Part shown: in pieces, positions 17,374 to 25,186 of the stretch
How positions within the stretch are numbered: position 1 is the stretch's first letter
Layout of the letters: each line of letters begins with the position of its first letter
Source: Candidatus Pseudolachnospira avium
GTDB taxonomy: Bacteria; Bacillota; Clostridia; Lachnospirales; Lachnospiraceae
Length of the DNA: 42,665 nucleotides
Reading direction: 5' to 3'
NCBI GenBank assembly: GCA_904420025.1
Contig: CAJFTW010000077.1
Span: forward strand, 1 to 42,665
The notes under the pieces: model-generated
Databases searched by the model: none
What the model was told of the DNA's origin: nothing
Seen by the model: the letters and a program-made list of their open reading frames with translations, nothing else
Made by a program: the position numbers and the translations under genes

Positions 17374-17778
17374 TCAGCTCACCTTCCCATCTCGTATCTG
17401 TTCCAGAATCCGCCTTCTGGGGTCAGCCGCCATCGCCTCCGTTTGGTTAACCGCCTGCCTCAAACAGGCCAGTTCTCTCTCCGCATATTTTCTGGCTTCC
17501 CGCACCATCCGCCGCCAGGTGACATCCAGCGGAATCACGCAGATTCCCCTCTCACAAAAGCCCTTCCGTTTCCACATACGGCGTGCAACCCGCAGGGCAG
17601 TGCCGGCGTTCCGCGTGTAAGGAAGATTTCCCCACACTTCCAGCGCCCGGGTAGGCACCATTCTGCCATCCCAATAGCCGTCTGCCCAAGACCAGTACAG
17701 ATTTTCAATAGCCTGTGCGTAAGCTACTCGGTACTGATCCACGGAGGCCAAAATATAGATTCCATTATCCGCACTCAT
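17374..17778 (-). CDS. Phage-type hypothetical protein
   Basis: A 134-residue protein starting MSADNGIYILASVDQYRVAY, an N-terminus recurrent in phage and mobile-element hypothetical proteins. It is rich in Trp, Arg and Tyr; no catalytic motif is seen. The ATG at 17776-17778 has AAGGAG nine bases upstream; the open frame runs 38 codons further without support. It marks the left edge of the phage-derived region and is divergent from the polymerase-like gene. Function unknown. Confidence 0.65.
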   Translation of the reverse strand: MSADNGIYILASVDQYRVAYAQAIENLYWSWADGYWDGRMVPTRALEVWGNLPYTRNAGTALRVARRMWKRKGFCERGICVIPLDVTWRRMVREARKYAERELACLRQAVNQTEAMAADPRRRILEQIRDGKVS

Positions 17779-17938
17779 ACATTTCCACTCCTTCTCACCG
17801 TTTTCTACCGGCGCAGTTTCCCAAAATCTTTCCATGTGCGAGCAGGAACATATGTTTGTTTTTATGCTAACATCCTCCTGCCAAAAAGTCAAGCAAGATT
17901 TACTTTCTTTTTTACTGCATTTGTCTTATATTCGTAAC

Positions 17939-17967
17939 TTGACATTTTCTGGAAACTACGCTATACT
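17939..17967 (+). promoter_or_regulatory. Consensus sigma-A promoter of the polymerase-like gene
   Basis: A perfect TTGACA, a 17-base spacer and TATACT (one mismatch). This is among the best promoters in the window. Transcription would start near 17974, just before a LexA-like site. The host polymerase should read it, so the phage-type polymerase can be made first. Confidence 0.8.
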
Positions 17968-17981
17968 CTCCTTACCAAAAT

Positions 17982-17995
17982 CGAATGTGTGTTCC
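17982..17995. promoter_or_regulatory. Near-consensus LexA (SOS) box at the polymerase-like gene
   Basis: CGAAT-GTGT-GTTCC matches the Firmicute LexA core GAAC-N4-GTTC at seven of eight positions, and the GTGT centre fits the RNRY rule. It lies about 8 bases after the predicted transcription start, a classical repressor position. A small hairpin ACACCC-TCC-GGGTGT follows in the leader. Confidence 0.5.
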
Positions 17996-18083
17996 GATCA
18001 TGTGTTTGCAGCATAGAAACACCCTCCGGGTGTAACTGGATTCCGTGAAAAACACGGCAGACAGTGGAAAGGAGTGACCGATT

Positions 18084-20927
18084 GTGATGGAAAAACCATC
18101 CGCAAGCATCCGCATTTTGTCTCTGGAGGCCAAGGACCTCTATCTGGCCGGCCGTTTGCCGGAAAATCCCCTGGGGTACCATCCCCGCCAAAAAGACGGC
18201 ACTTACCGGCTGCGCAAATTTCTCTGCACACTGGACGACAGCCTGGAGCTGCGCAAACTCCGGCAGGTGTATGAAAAAACCTACCGGAACAAACAATTCT
18301 CATTCTGGGAGGAGGGGCAGGAGTATTCCACCCGCGTAATCAATGTAACCTTTCAGTTCAGCGTCAAGCGCTTCAACTCGGTCAAGCCCGGCGTATATGT
18401 CCGGGAAGGCTGGAATCCGGAGGTCCTGACCTTTACAGACGGAGTCTGCCTTCGGGACGGGGTGCTGCTGGGCGTCCAGACCCACACGCCAGTCTCCGCC
18501 CCCTGCCCGGAGGCGCTGGAGGAGGGCCTGTTTACCTATGACGGCTCCGTCTACCTGCCCGGGCGCCTGCCCACCGAGCGCAGCGTCTCCCAGCTGCGGG
18601 AGGAGCTGTATGAAAACGGATTCCTGTGCGACGGCATCCGCTATGTCCGCTACAAGCGCTCTTCCGGATCCGCCCGGCAGGGCAAATGCCTGTTCCTGGA
18701 TGAGAGGCTTTACCGCGCCATGCACCGCTGGGAGTGCTGCGGCATAAAACTGCGCCCGGGGCAGCCGCTGGATCTGGCCGCCTGGGAATCCTACATTGCC
18801 CTGACCACCTCCTCCATTCTGGATACCCTGGAAATCCGTCCGGAAAACATTCTCCTGATCGAGGACTGGAACAGCGTATTCCGGGAGAGGGCCATGGAAA
18901 CCACCGTGGACGGCACCTGGCTTTCCACCCGGGAGGCAGACACGGAAATCTCCAACAACATTTTTGACGGCCAATCGCTGATGGACCGAAGCCTGTTTGG
19001 GAAGTATCAAGACAAGGGGATGCTGCTGCTGCGCAACCGCTTTTTCAAGTCCTGCTGCTTTAACGCCAACCTGACCCAATGGTTCCGGGACAACGGCATC
19101 ACCCAGGTTTCCCAGCTCAACGGCTTCACCCTGGCCCGCTCCCTGGAGGAGGTCAAGCTGATCACGACCCCCAGCAGCGTCAAATATCTGAAATTCGGCT
19201 CCGTGGAGGAATGGCTGGCCCAGCTGGAACCTGCCTTTGGGGTGGTCAAATTTGAAAAGCCCACCCACTATTTTGGAGGCCGCATGGTAGCCACCCATTA
19301 CCAGCTGCTCAACACCCTGCATTTGAGCCGGGAGGACATGAAGCGCTTTCTGGCCCCCTCCCTGGCTTATCTGCATCAGCTAAAACGGGATCCGGCTGTG
19401 CTGCGCTATCACATTGGGCTTCCGGAGTCCGACTTCTTCTTCCGGGATCCGGAAGATCCGGAGGAGGCCGCGCCTCCGGCCCGGCCGCTGCTGTCCAAAA
19501 ACGCCATTGTCTTCCGTCTGCTGGGGCTCAATGAAAAGTTTTCCCAGACCAAAAGCTATCACCAGTTCCGGACAGATCTGACCCGAGCTTTTGTCAAGGA
19601 ACTGCGGAAGGGCCATGTGCTGGTGAACGGGAACTATTCCACCCTTCTGGGAAACCCGGTGGAAATGCTGCTCCACAGCATCGGCCGCTTTCACGGGGAA
19701 TCCCAACTGGGGATCGGCCATGTACACAGCACCCGTTTTTCCTATGGAAAAACACTGCTTTGCAGCCGTTCCCCCCATATCACCCTCTCCAATGTTTGGC
19801 TGCCGGAAAATGTGGCGGATGAGACCATTGACCGGTATCTCAACCTGACGCCGGAAATTCTGTGCATCAATTCCATTGGGGAGAGCGTGCTGGACCGGAA
19901 CAGCGGATCGGATTTTGACTCGGACGCCCTGCTCTGCACAGACGATGAGCAGCTGATTTCCGTTGCCCGCCGCCACTATGAAGAATTCCTGGTGCCGGTG
20001 AACCACGTGACCTCCCAGAAACGGATGCGGCGGTTTACCCCGGAAGAAAAAGCTGATCTGGATATCCGCACCAGCACCAACAAGATTGGCGAGATTGTCA
20101 ACCTCTCCCAGGAGCTGAATTCCCTGCTCTGGGACCGCATGAACCAGGGGGCAGACCGGGAGGAAATCCAGTCCATCTACCGGGATATCTGCCAGCTGGA
20201 TATTCTCTCCGGCATTGAGATTGACAAGGCTAAAAAGGAGTTTGTCATTGACTCCGCCGCGGAGCTGAAAAAGATCCGGGAAAAATATAAGCGGACGGAT
20301 GCAGAGGGAAAAACCATCAAGCCCTACTTTTTCTCCTATCTGGCCCGGGAGAAAGGGTACTACAATGCGGAGAAGGTCAACTACCTGCGGCATGAGACCG
20401 CCATGGACTACCTGCAGCAGTGCGTCAACTCCTTCCAGAATACAGACAACCGAAATCGGAAAAAGCAGGAATTCCTTCCGTTTTCCCAGATTCTGGACCG
20501 GAGTCAGTTTTCTTCCTCCCAGGTCAACTACCGCCAGGTGGAACGGATCTTTTCTTATATAGAGGAAACCCGCCAGGAGATCAACCGGCTGTACTCCTCG
20601 GAAATGTTGGAGCCGGAAGTCAAGCGGCAGCAGGCGCAGGCCCTTCGGGTACAGGCCACGGACTTTATCCAGAGCCGCCGGCTGAACCCCAGCACCATGC
20701 TGCATCTGTTGGCTTCCTGTGAAGCGCCGGAGCGCCAGCCCACAGGGCGAACCGTCCTGCGCCTGCTCTTTAGCTGCCCGCAGCTGGATTTTTTCCAACT
20801 GATTCAAAGAAGCGCCGAACCACTGGAGACCCTGCAGGAAGAAGAAAACGGGGAGGTCACCCTCTACCAATTCCACTTCCACCGGCAGAAGCCGCTGCCC
20901 AAAATAGCAGAATCTGCCGCCCAATAG
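18084..20927 (+). CDS. Two-barrel RNA polymerase homologue (RdRp/YonO-like), phage-associated
   Basis: A 947-residue protein bearing the ordered signatures of the single-chain RNA polymerase superfamily (eukaryotic RNAi RdRp such as QDE-1, SP-beta YonO, crAss-like phage polymerase). Residues 192-201 read RSSGSARQGK, like the RSSSQLR-G motif of the first barrel. FDGQSLMD at 294-301 and LLLRNRFFKSCCF at 314-326 match the DG(V)GKIS and gripping segments. RSPH at 562-565 recalls RNPC. SGSDFDSD at 607-614 is the second-barrel catalytic loop (consensus DxDGD), with all three Asp kept and Ser for Gly. Start is GTG 18084 or ATG 18087, after AAAGGAG. No other domain is evident. It has its own promoter and LexA-like site and precedes the tail genes. 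Template type and target promoters are unknown. Confidence 0.82.
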   Translation: MMEKPSASIRILSLEAKDLYLAGRLPENPLGYHPRQKDGTYRLRKFLCTLDDSLELRKLRQVYEKTYRNKQFSFWEEGQEYSTRVINVTFQFSVKRFNSVKPGVYVREGWNPEVLTFTDGVCLRDGVLLGVQTHTPVSAPCPEALEEGLFTYDGSVYLPGRLPTERSVSQLREELYENGFLCDGIRYVRYKRSSGSARQGKCLFLDERLYRAMHRWECCGIKLRPGQPLDLAAWESYIALTTSSILDTLEIRPENILLIEDWNSVFRERAMETTVDGTWLSTREADTEISNNIFDGQSLMDRSLFGKYQDKGMLLLRNRFFKSCCFNANLTQWFRDNGITQVSQLNGFTLARSLEEVKLITTPSSVKYLKFGSVEEWLAQLEPAFGVVKFEKPTHYFGGRMVATHYQLLNTLHLSREDMKRFLAPSLAYLHQLKRDPAVLRYHIGLPESDFFFRDPEDPEEAAPPARPLLSKNAIVFRLLGLNEKFSQTKSYHQFRTDLTRAFVKELRKGHVLVNGNYSTLLGNPVEMLLHSIGRFHGESQLGIGHVHSTRFSYGKTLLCSRSPHITLSNVWLPENVADETIDRYLNLTPEILCINSIGESVLDRNSGSDFDSDALLCTDDEQLISVARRHYEEFLVPVNHVTSQKRMRRFTPEEKADLDIRTSTNKIGEIVNLSQELNSLLWDRMNQGADREEIQSIYRDICQLDILSGIEIDKAKKEFVIDSAAELKKIREKYKRTDAEGKTIKPYFFSYLAREKGYYNAEKVNYLRHETAMDYLQQCVNSFQNTDNRNRKKQEFLPFSQILDRSQFSSSQVNYRQVERIFSYIEETRQEINRLYSSEMLEPEVKRQQAQALRVQATDFIQSRRLNPSTMLHLLASCEAPERQPTGRTVLRLLFSCPQLDFFQLIQRSAEPLETLQEEENGEVTLYQFHFHRQKPLPKIAESAAQ

Positions 20928-20979
20928 CAGAAACCGCTTGCCGACACCTCTGAAAAACCTTGTAAATGCGCGGTTTTAT

Positions 20980-20993
20980 AGAACGTACGTTCT
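20980..20993. promoter_or_regulatory. Perfect LexA-type SOS box upstream of the tail module
   Basis: AGAACGTACGTTCT is a perfect 14-base palindrome whose core is GAAC-GTAC-GTTC, an exact match to the Firmicute LexA consensus GAAC-RNRY-GTTC. It lies 64 bases before the first tail gene. A weak promoter (TTGCCG, 17 bases, TGTAAA at 20938-20966) ends just ahead of it. The arrangement suggests DNA damage releases tail gene expression. Confidence 0.7.
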
Positions 20994-21056
20994 TGTCCTT
21001 TAGGGAGGAAAGCAACTGCCAAAGCCGCTTTCCTCCTCATTCTATTCCAAAAGGAG

Positions 21057-21527
21057 GTGCCGACCATAGCCACCCATTCGATCATTTCTCAACTGAAGGA
21101 GCAGGCGATCCAGGCCATAACCTCAGACAGCCGGATTGCCACACTGCTGGGAGCTTCCTCCCAGCCACTTCTGGGGAACGTTCTCTTCCCCTACCCCAAG
21201 ATTCCGGCGGAGGATACCGATCTCCCCACCTATCTCACCGTTCAGGTACAGCTTCTCCCCGCCTCTGCCGGAAGTCCCTGGACAAGGCCCCGTCTGGTAC
21301 TCACTGTTTTCTCCTCTGAATCCCACATTCTTCTCTCAGAGGAAGATCACACCGTAAACCGGAATGATTCCCTTGCCAGCCTTCTGGACCAAACGTTCAG
21401 CGGAAACTCCTCCCTGGGAGGCCTGGGGCCGTTGACCCTGGTGCAAAACCGGGAAGGCTTCCAGGAACCTTCCTATTATTTCCGCCGGCTGATCTACGAG
21501 ACCCGTGACTGGAGTCCTGCCCTATGA
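21057..21527 (+). CDS. Tail completion/terminator-like protein
   Basis: A protein of about 153-156 residues, first of the tail module. The mixed strand-helix pattern and the ending (LASLLDQTFSG..., GPLTLVQNREGF, YYFRRLIYETRDWSPAL) resemble siphovirus tail-terminator or head-tail joining proteins, and the position before the tube gene fits. The start is unusual: AGGAGG at 21052-21057 is ideally spaced for an ATA at 21066 (ATA GCC ACC), while the only standard in-frame start, GTG at 21057, overlaps the ribosome binding site. The next gene starts inside the stop (ATGA). Assignment rests on position more than on sequence. Confidence 0.6.
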   Translation: MPTIATHSIISQLKEQAIQAITSDSRIATLLGASSQPLLGNVLFPYPKIPAEDTDLPTYLTVQVQLLPASAGSPWTRPRLVLTVFSSESHILLSEEDHTVNRNDSLASLLDQTFSGNSSLGGLGPLTLVQNREGFQEPSYYFRRLIYETRDWSPAL

Positions 21528-22255
21528 AGAATGACCCCCTTCGGATCTACCGCGGAGAGGACTATGTGATCAACGAACAGATCCGGGTTCATCAACCCAC
21601 CCTGGGCGAGATTGCTGATTTCGGCGAGCAGCGGTATTTTTCCATCGTCCACATGCTCTGTGCTACCCCCACAGACTGTAAATACCAGCTGCATCTGCAG
21701 GGCATTGACTGGGAGACCATCTCAGACTTTGAGCTTTTCCTGCTGTCCGCCCCCGGCTTGCGCCAGGAGGACACCGCCCTTCTCCTGGGAGAGCTGGATC
21801 TGAGCCTTTATGGAAGTTACCGGAACCAGGAAAACGGGGAGCTCTGCCTGTACAACCCGGAGACCCATTCGATCATTGACCGGAGTATCTATGAACTGCT
21901 GGTCTCTTTTCTGCGAAAGGTCCACGGCCTGAAACGCCACACAGAGAAAGCGGGCAACGAATTCACGCACAAGGCGCTCTTAGAGGAAGCGGAAGAAGAA
22001 TTCCGGCTTCAACAAAACAAGGAATTTCGTTCTACATTAGTGCCCCTGATCTCTGCCATGCTGGGCATGGAAGGCTTTGGCTACAACCATAACACGGTCT
22101 GGGATATGAAACTCATGGCCTTTATGGACAGTGTCCGGCGGATCCCTTTGATCAAAAATGCTGACCGCCTGCTGGCGAGCGGCTACTCTGGCTTTGGCAT
22201 TGACCTGAAGAAGGTTAACAAACAAGAACTTAACTATTTCCGGGACCTGGATTAG
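21524..22255 (+). CDS. Tail-module protein, chaperone-like, unassigned
   Basis: A 243-residue protein with ATGA overlap to the previous gene. It begins MKNDPLRIYRGEDYVINEQI and holds a mainly helical body with conserved-looking GIDWETISDFELFLL and an acidic-basic helical stretch near 145-170. The type is common in tail clusters of clostridial prophages, between terminator-like and tube genes, but no defined fold is recognised. A role in tail assembly is inferred from position only. Confidence 0.55.
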   Translation: MKNDPLRIYRGEDYVINEQIRVHQPTLGEIADFGEQRYFSIVHMLCATPTDCKYQLHLQGIDWETISDFELFLLSAPGLRQEDTALLLGELDLSLYGSYRNQENGELCLYNPETHSIIDRSIYELLVSFLRKVHGLKRHTEKAGNEFTHKALLEEAEEEFRLQQNKEFRSTLVPLISAMLGMEGFGYNHNTVWDMKLMAFMDSVRRIPLIKNADRLLASGYSGFGIDLKKVNKQELNYFRDLD

Positions 22256-22290
22256 ATTCCAGGCCCGGGCCCTGTAAGGAGGAAAAAATT

Positions 22291-23079
22291 ATGGCAATTA
22301 ATTTGAACAACTTTATCATTGACCGGGTAAGAAGAGGCACCATGTTCTCTCCCGCCACCGGCGAGGTGCTGTGGTCCATCACCCAGATTAAGGACGCCAG
22401 CCTGAGCATGACCAGCGAATCCGCCGACGTCACCGATGCCATCGGCAGTGTGATTATGAAATTTGACCGCTCCAAGAACGCGGAATTTTCCGCTTCCAAC
22501 GCCCTGTTTGACACTAACCTGGCAGCAGCCCAGTTTGGTTCCGCTAAACAGGTAGCCGATACCGACGCTACCATCTGCGTACCGGCTTATGAGTATCAGG
22601 CGGTAAACGCTGGAAAGATCATCCTCTCCCACGTACCGGCCGGCCCGGAGGGAGCAGAGATCAAGTATATCTATGCGCTGAACAACGACAGCTCTCTGGG
22701 CACCCGCTATGAGCTGGGCGAGGCTGTTTCTGCCACCGCCTTTACGGTGGACGCAGCTTCCCGGACCATCACGGTTCCCACCGGCGTCACCGGCAATGTG
22801 GCTGTTTTCTACGAGTATGAGGCGGAAAACGCGGTTATGCTGGAAAACAACGCTACGGATTTCCCCACCGCCGGCAAATTTGTGCTGGAGGTCATTGGCA
22901 AGGACACCTGTGACGCGGAAAAGACTTACTACGCTTATGTGGTGTTCCCCAACGCCAAGCTGAAGCCGGATATGGATCTGAGCTTTACCACAGACGGCGG
23001 CCATCCGTTCAGCATGACCATGATGCAGGACTACTGCGATCTGGAGAAGCGGCTGTTCAACATCTATATTGCGGAATAA
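22291..23079 (+). CDS. Major tail tube protein
   Basis: A 262-residue, beta-rich protein that fits the siphovirus tail tube. The start MAINLNNFIIDRVRRGTMFS follows AAGGAGG at ideal spacing, the strongest ribosome binding site in the cluster, as expected for an abundant structural protein. Residues near 60-80 (MKFDRSKNAEFSASNALFDT) resemble the typical tube segment about residue-specific symmetry contacts; a middle Ig-like insertion (about 105-175) uses Ala/Val/Thr-rich strands. The C-terminus is GHPFSMTMMQDYCDLEKRLF. No sheath gene is present, so the tail is non-contractile. Confidence 0.72.
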   Translation: MAINLNNFIIDRVRRGTMFSPATGEVLWSITQIKDASLSMTSESADVTDAIGSVIMKFDRSKNAEFSASNALFDTNLAAAQFGSAKQVADTDATICVPAYEYQAVNAGKIILSHVPAGPEGAEIKYIYALNNDSSLGTRYELGEAVSATAFTVDAASRTITVPTGVTGNVAVFYEYEAENAVMLENNATDFPTAGKFVLEVIGKDTCDAEKTYYAYVVFPNAKLKPDMDLSFTTDGGHPFSMTMMQDYCDLEKRLFNIYIAE

Positions 23080-23080
23080 C

Positions 23081-23368
23081 ATGGCCCAGGAACCCAATCA
23101 CCGCTGTATTGTATGCGGCAAACCCTACCGGGTCTGCGATGACTGTCTGAAAAAGCACTCGTTCCTTCCCTGGCGTACCATTGCCGATACCCGGGAACAT
23201 TACCAGGTTTATCTGGTGCTGATCCAATACCGGGACGGATACCTTTCCCGCCCGGAAGCCCGGGAAAAGCTCTCCCGCATTTCTTTCTCCCCGGAAGAAT
23301 GCCGGGAAGGAGTACGCCGGCAGATCCAAGAAATTTTCTCCGAACCGGAGACCATTTCCCCTTGTTAG
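23081..23368 (+). CDS. Small zinc-finger protein in the tail module
   Basis: A 95-residue protein starting one base after the tube stop codon. An N-terminal CxxC-x6-CxxC (CIVCGKPYRVCDDC) predicts a zinc site; the remainder is helical with many Arg and Glu. The start ATG at 23081 is preferred to an upstream ATG inside the tube gene, which lacks any other support. Position suggests co-translation with the tube. Function unknown. Confidence 0.6.
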   Translation: MAQEPNHRCIVCGKPYRVCDDCLKKHSFLPWRTIADTREHYQVYLVLIQYRDGYLSRPEAREKLSRISFSPEECREGVRRQIQEIFSEPETISPC

Positions 23369-23426
23369 CCATACTTGAATAGGATTTTTTCTTTCCACAG
23401 GCAGGGCGGCTGTCCGCCCTTGTTTC

Positions 23427-23473
23427 AGGCATAAGAGTATCCTGTTTTCAGGTGCTCTTATGCCTATTTTTTT
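23427..23473 (+). terminator. Terminator/attenuator after the tube gene cluster
   Basis: AGGCATAAGAG and CTCTTATGCCT form an 11-bp perfect stem with an inner CCTG-TTTT-CAGG hairpin, followed by seven T. It sits inside the tail operon. It would lower transcription of downstream genes relative to the abundant tube protein. Confidence 0.85.
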
Positions 23474-23506
23474 GTAAATACTGACCCCTTGAATAGGAGG
23501 AATACC

Positions 23507-23725
23507 ATGCGCACATACAGTGAGCTCTTCCACTGTTACTATGAGATGGAGGATTGCCTGCTCATTCCCAATATGAAGCAAAACTATAAGTATCTGAATT
23601 CCGGCCGGGCAGACGGGCTGCTGATGGACATTCTCTGCGGCTCCCAGGACCGGCTGGTATTTGTCTGGAGAAAGACCCCAGCCCTCCAGGAACTTTACCG
23701 GCTCTGGTGCCAGAGAAAACTGTAG
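23507..23725 (+). CDS. Small tail-module protein, unknown
   Basis: A 72-residue protein with AGGAGG before the ATG at 23507. It starts MRTYSELFHCYYEMEDCLLI and is rich in Tyr, Cys and Leu; no motif is recognised. It lies between the attenuator and the chaperone-like gene. Confidence 0.55.
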   Translation: MRTYSELFHCYYEMEDCLLIPNMKQNYKYLNSGRADGLLMDILCGSQDRLVFVWRKTPALQELYRLWCQRKL

Positions 23726-23763
23726 CCGGAGACATCACAAATAGAATCAAAAAGGAGACAATT

Positions 23764-24396
23764 ATGAAAAAAGGAATCATTCAGGTGAAAGAAAACCTCT
23801 CCTTATCCGAGAGAGAACGCTACATTCTTCTGGTGGCCGACGCCTATTTTGAAACCAATCCGGACGGCACGGTCACCTTTACCCCCTACCGTACGCTGGA
23901 GGCTCTGATGGTTGGGTTTTTCACCTTCTGCGTGCAGGGCATTACCTATGAAGAAGGGGAAACCGTCTATGACTGTATGAAAGACCGGCAGCTGCAAAAA
24001 CTGTTCCAGGAAAACCGCTTTACCTGGTTTTTGACGGAGATTGATGACTGTGCCCGGGATCTGGCAGACTTCCGCAAAGAACAGCTGCTGGCCGCCGCCA
24101 CCCCAGTTCACCGCAAGCTGCAGGAAGCCCTGGAGGCAGAACTGCTGGTCCGCCGCCAGGAACAGGAGCTGCTGAAAAAGCAGGAAGAATTTCTGGAATC
24201 CCAGAAAAAGCAGAATGCTTATGCGGAAAAGGTGATGGCTCTGCTGACTCCGGAGGAAACCGCTGCCCTGAACCGGAAACTGCTGGCCGGGCCTGAGGAA
24301 ATGCAGGCAGCCCTTCAGATGCTTGCCGGACGGGCAGCCGCAGCGGCTCCACAGGCGGAAGGGGAAGCGGAAAGAGGAATTGCTTTTCCTGGATGA
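23764..24396 (+). CDS. Tail assembly chaperone-like protein upstream of the tape measure
   Basis: A 210-residue protein with AAGGAG before the ATG at 23764. The N-terminal half is mixed (LSLSERERYILLVADAYFET, then VGFFTFCVQGITYEEGETVYD), the second half a long charged coiled coil (LQEALEAELLVRRQEQELLK onward). Siphovirus chaperones that coat the tape measure lie exactly here, between tube and tape-measure genes, often with a frameshifted long form; a short alternative frame (24323-24562) overlaps the end, but no slippery site was verified. The assignment is positional. Confidence 0.55.
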   Translation: MKKGIIQVKENLSLSERERYILLVADAYFETNPDGTVTFTPYRTLEALMVGFFTFCVQGITYEEGETVYDCMKDRQLQKLFQENRFTWFLTEIDDCARDLADFRKEQLLAAATPVHRKLQEALEAELLVRRQEQELLKKQEEFLESQKKQNAYAEKVMALLTPEETAALNRKLLAGPEEMQAALQMLAGRAAAAAPQAEGEAERGIAFPG

Positions 24397-24415
24397 ACCG
24401 GTTTTGAGAAAAAGT

Positions 24416-24480
24416 CCGGGGCCCGATAGGGCCCCGGCGGTCTTTGGAGTCTGCCCCGCCTCAGTGGGCAGGCTTTTATT
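24416..24480 (+). terminator. Double hairpin terminator after the chaperone-like gene
   Basis: First hairpin: CCGGGGCCC, GATA loop, GGGCCCCGG (9 bp perfect, 24416-24437). Second: GTCTGCCC and GGGCAGGC (24449-24473, one G-T pair) followed by TTTTATT. Together they should stop or attenuate tail transcription before the rearranged tape-measure locus. Confidence 0.65.
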
Positions 24481-24558
24481 GTATAGTCCACGTGTCCGCA
24501 CTGCCCTGTGCGGCAAAAAGCTATCGGTCCTCTGCCGGCCGTTTGTCCAGTGGCAGAA

Positions 24559-24846
24559 TTAATCAATATTTTTCTTTAATAACACTGCTGTTCCTATAGA
24601 TTCAAGATAATATCCTGTCTGAATTTCAAAAACACTTATTTCAACCCCAATAACAGCATTTGCACCAGACATTAGCGCTTTTTGTTTCATTTCATTTATC
24701 GCTTCAACTGTTATATCGTCCAGCGTTTCTCTAGAATTAGCTCGAATCCCCGAATTAATTTTTACTATACCCTGCTTTATCCCTAAATATTTAACAATTT
24801 TATACCCATCTACGTTACAACTTGTAGTCACAATTATGTCATCCAT
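24559..24846 (-). CDS. YbjQ/UPF0145 (DUF74) family protein
   Basis: A 95-residue protein with the YbjQ fold pattern: MDDIIVTTSCNVDGYKIVKYLGI at the N-terminus, SGIRANSRETLDDITVEAINE in the middle and ALMSGANAVIGVEISVFEI near the end. Members form ring-like oligomers; their role is not settled. The ATG at 24844-24846 has AGGAGG six bases upstream; a TTG two codons earlier is ignored. The gene is on the opposite strand to the tail module and visibly AT-richer, so it is probably an acquired insert. Confidence 0.85.
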   Translation of the reverse strand: MDDIIVTTSCNVDGYKIVKYLGIKQGIVKINSGIRANSRETLDDITVEAINEMKQKALMSGANAVIGVEISVFEIQTGYYLESIGTAVLLKKNID

Positions 24847-24862
24847 ATTCAACCTCCTATGT

Positions 24863-25139
24863 ATAACTCGTGTATACCAGCCACCAAGCCAGTAAACACG
24901 GCACTGTTACTTCGAGCACACTGTACTCCAACCGCTCCTTCTTCTCTAGATACCGCATACGCCCTGTAAAGGGTGCTACGCACCGCTATGCGGCTACGCC
25001 CTTGACAGGTCATATTCGCCCAAATCAAGGGAAGGAAAGATAACTTTATGTACCACCACATATATTTTTGACCGTACTCGAACTGGATTTTTGATAGTTC
25101 GAGTACTTCGAGTACTATATTTTAGGGTACACGAGTTAT
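24863..25139. mobile_element. 277-bp AT-rich segment bounded by 12-bp inverted repeats (possible MITE-like element)
   Basis: ATAACTCGTGTA at 24863-24874 is repeated exactly as TACACGAGTTAT at 25128-25139. Nothing coding lies between; the segment holds further inverted and direct repeats. A target-site duplication was not found. Such ends could belong to a non-autonomous transposon or a recombination site. The gene-free stretch 24847-25186 contains this segment and nothing else recognised. Confidence 0.4.
25074..25116. repeat. Cluster of TTCGAGTAC repeats
   Basis: GTACTCGAAC (25074-25083) and GTTCGAGTAC (25097-25106) form a 10-bp inverted repeat with a 13-base loop. The 9-base unit TTCGAGTAC then recurs directly at 25107. 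It could be an operator cluster or a recombinase site. It lies directly before the broken tape-measure fragment. Confidence 0.5.
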
Positions 25140-25186
25140 CTCATTTTTTATTATAGCGTTTCATACTTAGATGGACAACTATTTTA

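Noticed and set aside
19380-20924. A 514-codon open frame antisense to the polymerase-like gene
   Set aside because: No domain, no ribosome binding site; the sense frame has clear catalytic motifs.
24323-24562. Frameshifted extension of the chaperone-like gene
   Set aside because: Tail chaperones often use frameshifts, but no slippery heptamer was confirmed and the alternative frame crosses a strong double hairpin.
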